DNA of 25,986 nt from an uncultured Cardiobacterium sp. (GTDB lineage: Bacteria > Pseudomonadota > Gammaproteobacteria > Cardiobacteriales > Cardiobacteriaceae): the NCBI RefSeq assembly GCF_938028825.1, contig NZ_CALIZP010000029.1:1-25986 (forward strand), given 5' to 3'. Below are positions 23,617 to 25,986 of this stretch, piece by piece. Every line of letters begins with the position of its first letter. Positions within the stretch are counted from its first letter, which is position 1. The notes under the pieces were generated by a model. It saw only the letters and a list, made by a program, of their open reading frames with translations. It was not told where the DNA came from and ran no database searches. A program made the position numbers and the translations under genes.

Positions 23617-25638
23617 TTAGCTGATTTTCATCCCCGCCTTGACGCCGTCGCCGGGGTTCAGCAGGTGCAATTCGTCGCCGCTGGTCGCGGAGAGGATCAT
23701 GCCTGTCGAAACGCCAAAGCGCATTTTGCGCGGGGCAAGGTTCGCCACATACACGACCATGCGGCCGATGAGCTCTTCCGGCTGGTAATACGCCTTGATG
23801 CCGGAGAAGACTTCGCGTTCGCCGAGTTCGCCGACGTCGAGCTTGAAGCGCAGCAGTTTGTCCGAGCCGTTGATGTGACTGCATTCGAGGACGCGGGCGA
23901 TGCGCAGGTCGGGTTTGGCGAAGTCGTCGATGCTGATCCAGTTTTCTTCCACCGTTTTTCCTCCTTTGCCGATGCCGGCTTCTTCTTTGAGGTCTTCTTT
24001 GCTGTCGTTGATGACGGCGGCGATGGTTTTTTCTTCGATGCGCTGCATGAGCGGCTGATAGGGACGGATGGTATGGCCGAGCAGCGGGCGTTGCGCGTCG
24101 TCCCAGGCGAGCGGGGCGATGTCGAGGAAGGTTTCGCTTGCTTCCGCCAGTTGCGGCAGCACGGGTTTGAGATAGGTGATGAGTTGGCGGAAGGCGTTCA
24201 GGCCGATGGTGGCGATGGTTTGCACGGCGGCGCGGCCCGCGTCGTCTTTGGCCTTGACCCAGGGTTTTTCGGCGTCGATGTATTCGTTCGCGGCATCGGC
24301 CAGTTTCATGATGTCGCGCATCGCCTGGCTGTATTCGCGCCGCTCGTAGGCGTCGGCGATGTCGTCCGCTTTGGCGGCGATGCCGTCGAGGAGGGCGGTG
24401 TCGGGCAGCGCGTCGGCGAGGCGGTTGGCGAAGTGTTTGTCGAGGAAGGACGCGCAGCGGCTGGCGAGGTTGACGAGTTTGCCGACGAGGTCGCTGTTGT
24501 TTTTCTGGCGGAAGTCGTCGAGGTTGAGGTCGAGGTCTTCGACGCGCGCGCTCAGTTTGGCGGCGTAGTAGTAGCGCAGGTTCTCCGGCGGCAGGTGTTT
24601 CAGGTAGGTTTCGGCCTTGATGAAGGTGCCGCGCGATTTGCTCATTTTTTCGCCGTTCACAGTGAGGAAGCCGTGGCAGTATACGCCGCTCGGCTTGCGC
24701 AGCCCCGCGCCTTCGAGCATGGCCGGCCAGAAGAGCATATGGAAATAGGCGATGTCCTTGCCGATGAAGTGGTAGAGCTCGGTGTCGCTGCCGGCGCGGA
24801 TGTAGGCGTCGTAGTCGATGCCTTTGGCGTCGCACAGGGCGCGGAAGGCGGCGAGATAGCCGACCGGCGCGTCCAGCCAGACGTAGAAGTATTTGCCGGG
24901 GGCGTTCGGGATTTCAAAGCCCCAGTAAGGCGCGTCGCGCGAGATGTCCCACGGTTGCAGCCCCGCCTCGAACCATTCGGCGAGTTTGTTGCGCATCGCA
25001 TCTTGCAGATCGGCGGTTTGCAGCCAGTCGCGCAGGAAAGTGTCGAAGGCGGGCAGGTCGAAAAAGTAATGCTCGGAGTCGCGCAAGACGGGTGCCGCAC
25101 CGGAGAGGACGGAATAGGGCTTGATGAGGTCGGTCGGCGCGTAAGTGGTGCCGCAGTTTTCGCAGTTGTCGCCGTACTGGTCTTTGGCGTGGCATTTTGG
25201 ACATTCGCCTTTGACAAAGCGGTCGGGCAGGAAAAGGTTTTTCTCGGGGTCGAACAGCTGCGAGATGGTGCGGCGCAGGATGTAGCCGTTGTGGTCGAGC
25301 TTGTTATAAATGTCGGCGGTAATCGCGCGGTTTTCTTCGCTGTGGGTGCTGTGGTAGCAGTGATGATCGATGAGGAAACCGGCAAAATCGCGGCGGTGTT
25401 CGGCGCGGCTTTTGTCGATAAGCGCCTGCGGGCTGATACCTTCTTTCTCGGCGCGCAGCATGATGGGGGTGCCGTGGGCATCGTCGGCGCAGACATAGTG
25501 GCATTCGTGCCCGCGCAGGCGCTGGAAACGCACCCAGATGTCGGTCTGGATGTGTTCGACCATGTGGCCGAGATGGATGGCGCCGTTGGCATACGGCAGG
25601 GCGCTGGTTACGAGAATGCGGCGTTTGGGCTGCGTCAT
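23617..25638 (-). CDS. metG: Methionyl-tRNA synthetase
   Basis: Charges tRNA-Met; cytosolic and essential. 673 residues. The class I signatures are HLGH (about residues 22-25, in PYANGAIHLGH) and KMSKS (about 335). The zinc knuckle CPKCHAKDQYGDNCENC has four cysteines. The anticodon-binding part follows, and the C-terminal 100 residues form the tRNA-binding/dimerisation (EMAP-like) domain, from DDFAKPDLRIARV to PGDGVKAGMKIS. This is the long, dimeric form. The start ATG 25638 has GAGG about 7 bases upstream. No unusual residue was noted. Confidence 0.98.
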   Translation of the reverse strand: MTQPKRRILVTSALPYANGAIHLGHMVEHIQTDIWVRFQRLRGHECHYVCADDAHGTPIMLRAEKEGISPQALIDKSRAEHRRDFAGFLIDHHCYHSTHSEENRAITADIYNKLDHNGYILRRTISQLFDPEKNLFLPDRFVKGECPKCHAKDQYGDNCENCGTTYAPTDLIKPYSVLSGAAPVLRDSEHYFFDLPAFDTFLRDWLQTADLQDAMRNKLAEWFEAGLQPWDISRDAPYWGFEIPNAPGKYFYVWLDAPVGYLAAFRALCDAKGIDYDAYIRAGSDTELYHFIGKDIAYFHMLFWPAMLEGAGLRKPSGVYCHGFLTVNGEKMSKSRGTFIKAETYLKHLPPENLRYYYAAKLSARVEDLDLNLDDFRQKNNSDLVGKLVNLASRCASFLDKHFANRLADALPDTALLDGIAAKADDIADAYERREYSQAMRDIMKLADAANEYIDAEKPWVKAKDDAGRAAVQTIATIGLNAFRQLITYLKPVLPQLAEASETFLDIAPLAWDDAQRPLLGHTIRPYQPLMQRIEEKTIAAVINDSKEDLKEEAGIGKGGKTVEENWISIDDFAKPDLRIARVLECSHINGSDKLLRFKLDVGELGEREVFSGIKAYYQPEELIGRMVVYVANLAPRKMRFGVSTGMILSATSGDELHLLNPGDGVKAGMKIS

Positions 25639-25672
25639 GGGTGCCTCTGTTCATATAAATGGAAAGGGCGGC

Positions 25673-25681
25673 ATTTTAGCA
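25673..25681 (-). promoter_or_regulatory. Candidate extended -10 promoter of metG
   Basis: In minus-strand sense TGCTAAAAT fits an extended -10 (TGnTAnAAT), with a leader of roughly 28 bases. No good -35 hexamer is found at 17 bases, as can occur with extended -10 promoters. Confidence 0.35.
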
Positions 25682-25766
25682 AAACCACTCAACCCTTCTG
25701 CGCGGCCGGAGCACGACATACAGCGCAGCAAGAGCGTAACAACCCCGGCACAGCGCGGCAGCGGAG

Positions 25767-25986
25767 GTGTATATTTCACGAAAAACAACAGCAAGCGCAC
25801 ATGACGACACATTGAATCCCCGGAAAACCGGCATTCGATGCCGCGACAAGCTACCCGCCGATACCGCCCGCAAACCGCCGCCGCCCGCCCCTGCCTTGCT
25901 TTACCGCCCTGCCCGCCGCCCGCACGGCCGCTACAGCGAGCGCATCCCGCTCACCGACGAACAGCAGCAGGAAGTAAACCTGCGCG
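25767..25986 (+). CDS. Possible plus-strand gene running off the right edge
   Basis: A plus-strand frame is open from a TAA near 25735 to the window end, with GC-rich third positions in its last 100 bases; its distal part reads GRYSERIPLTDEQQQEVNLR, which looks like real protein. The start is unresolved: GTG 25767, TTG 25812 or a later codon in frame, or ATG 25838 in a different frame that is also open. No family is recognisable. It would be divergent from metG. Confidence 0.3.
   Translation, partial: MYISRKTTASAHDDTLNPRKTGIRCRDKLPADTARKPPPPAPALLYRPARRPHGRYSERIPLTDEQQQEVNLR

Noticed and set aside
23210..24835. Upstream extension of the hydrolase-like gene to 807 codons
   Set aside because: The extension is an Arg-rich antisense product within metG; GGAGG before ATG 23209 and the family N-terminus fix the start.
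23224..25815. 863-codon plus-strand open frame opposite metG
   Set aside because: It is antisense to a complete MetG and composed of repetitive Val/Phe/Asp/Gly-rich sequence.

Overview
The window is a GC-rich proteobacterial chromosome segment that looks gammaproteobacterial. The RecG ends in RYLNA, close to the enterobacterial RYSNA ending as I recall it. YeaL, RimI and dimerising MetG also fit, as does an FNR-type promoter. The 21 kb right of position 4800 carries no Neisseriaceae DNA uptake sequence that I could find. A member of Cardiobacteriales (oral or nasopharyngeal) is my best guess, but the genus is inferred and not proven.

Left end (1-4665): a two-gene type III restriction-modification system, mod-res. 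The window opens inside a run of CGAAC pentamers (equivalent to ACCGA) that lies within the mod reading frame, so mod is a phase-variable methyltransferase and a candidate phasevarion. It is in frame (ON) relative to the visible repeats. The mod-res DNA is visibly poorer in GC than the rest. It holds four exact 12-base uptake sequences of several Neisseriaceae dialects, so the pair was probably imported from Neisseria or its relatives. A 90-base inverted-repeat doublet of a local intergenic repeat has also landed in frame inside mod.

Middle left (4666-11126, all minus strand): recG is translationally coupled to an upstream NADAR/YbiA gene. Next come two unrecognised membrane proteins, one with an N-terminal J domain that reads HRPD and not HPD.

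Middle (11127-16739, minus strand): nosR-nosZ-nosD, the nitrous oxide reductase with its electron donor and maturation factor. It is driven by a class II FNR-type promoter whose box is centred exactly at -41.5 from the predicted start. A strong terminator sits between nosZ and nosD, and nosF, nosY and nosL do not follow nosD.

Middle right (16942-20809, plus strand): a tightly packed FecBCDE-like ferric siderophore/citrate ABC importer. It has two oddities: the ATPase Walker A glycine before the lysine is cysteine, and one permease carries about 70 extra residues. No outer-membrane receptor is present.

Right (20886-25638, minus strand): an operon of an S-formylglutathione-hydrolase-like protein that has lost its nucleophile serine, then rimI, yeaL and a histidine phosphatase, spaced 3-5 bases apart. 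metG lies upstream, across a repeat-filled gap. A possible plus-strand gene begins at the right edge.

Two short palindromic repeat types recur in nearly every long gap: type A, about CGCCAAGCGGCGTAAATGCC, and type B, GGGCTTCAGCCC. They look like REP-type elements. No tRNA, rRNA, CRISPR array or insertion sequence was seen.
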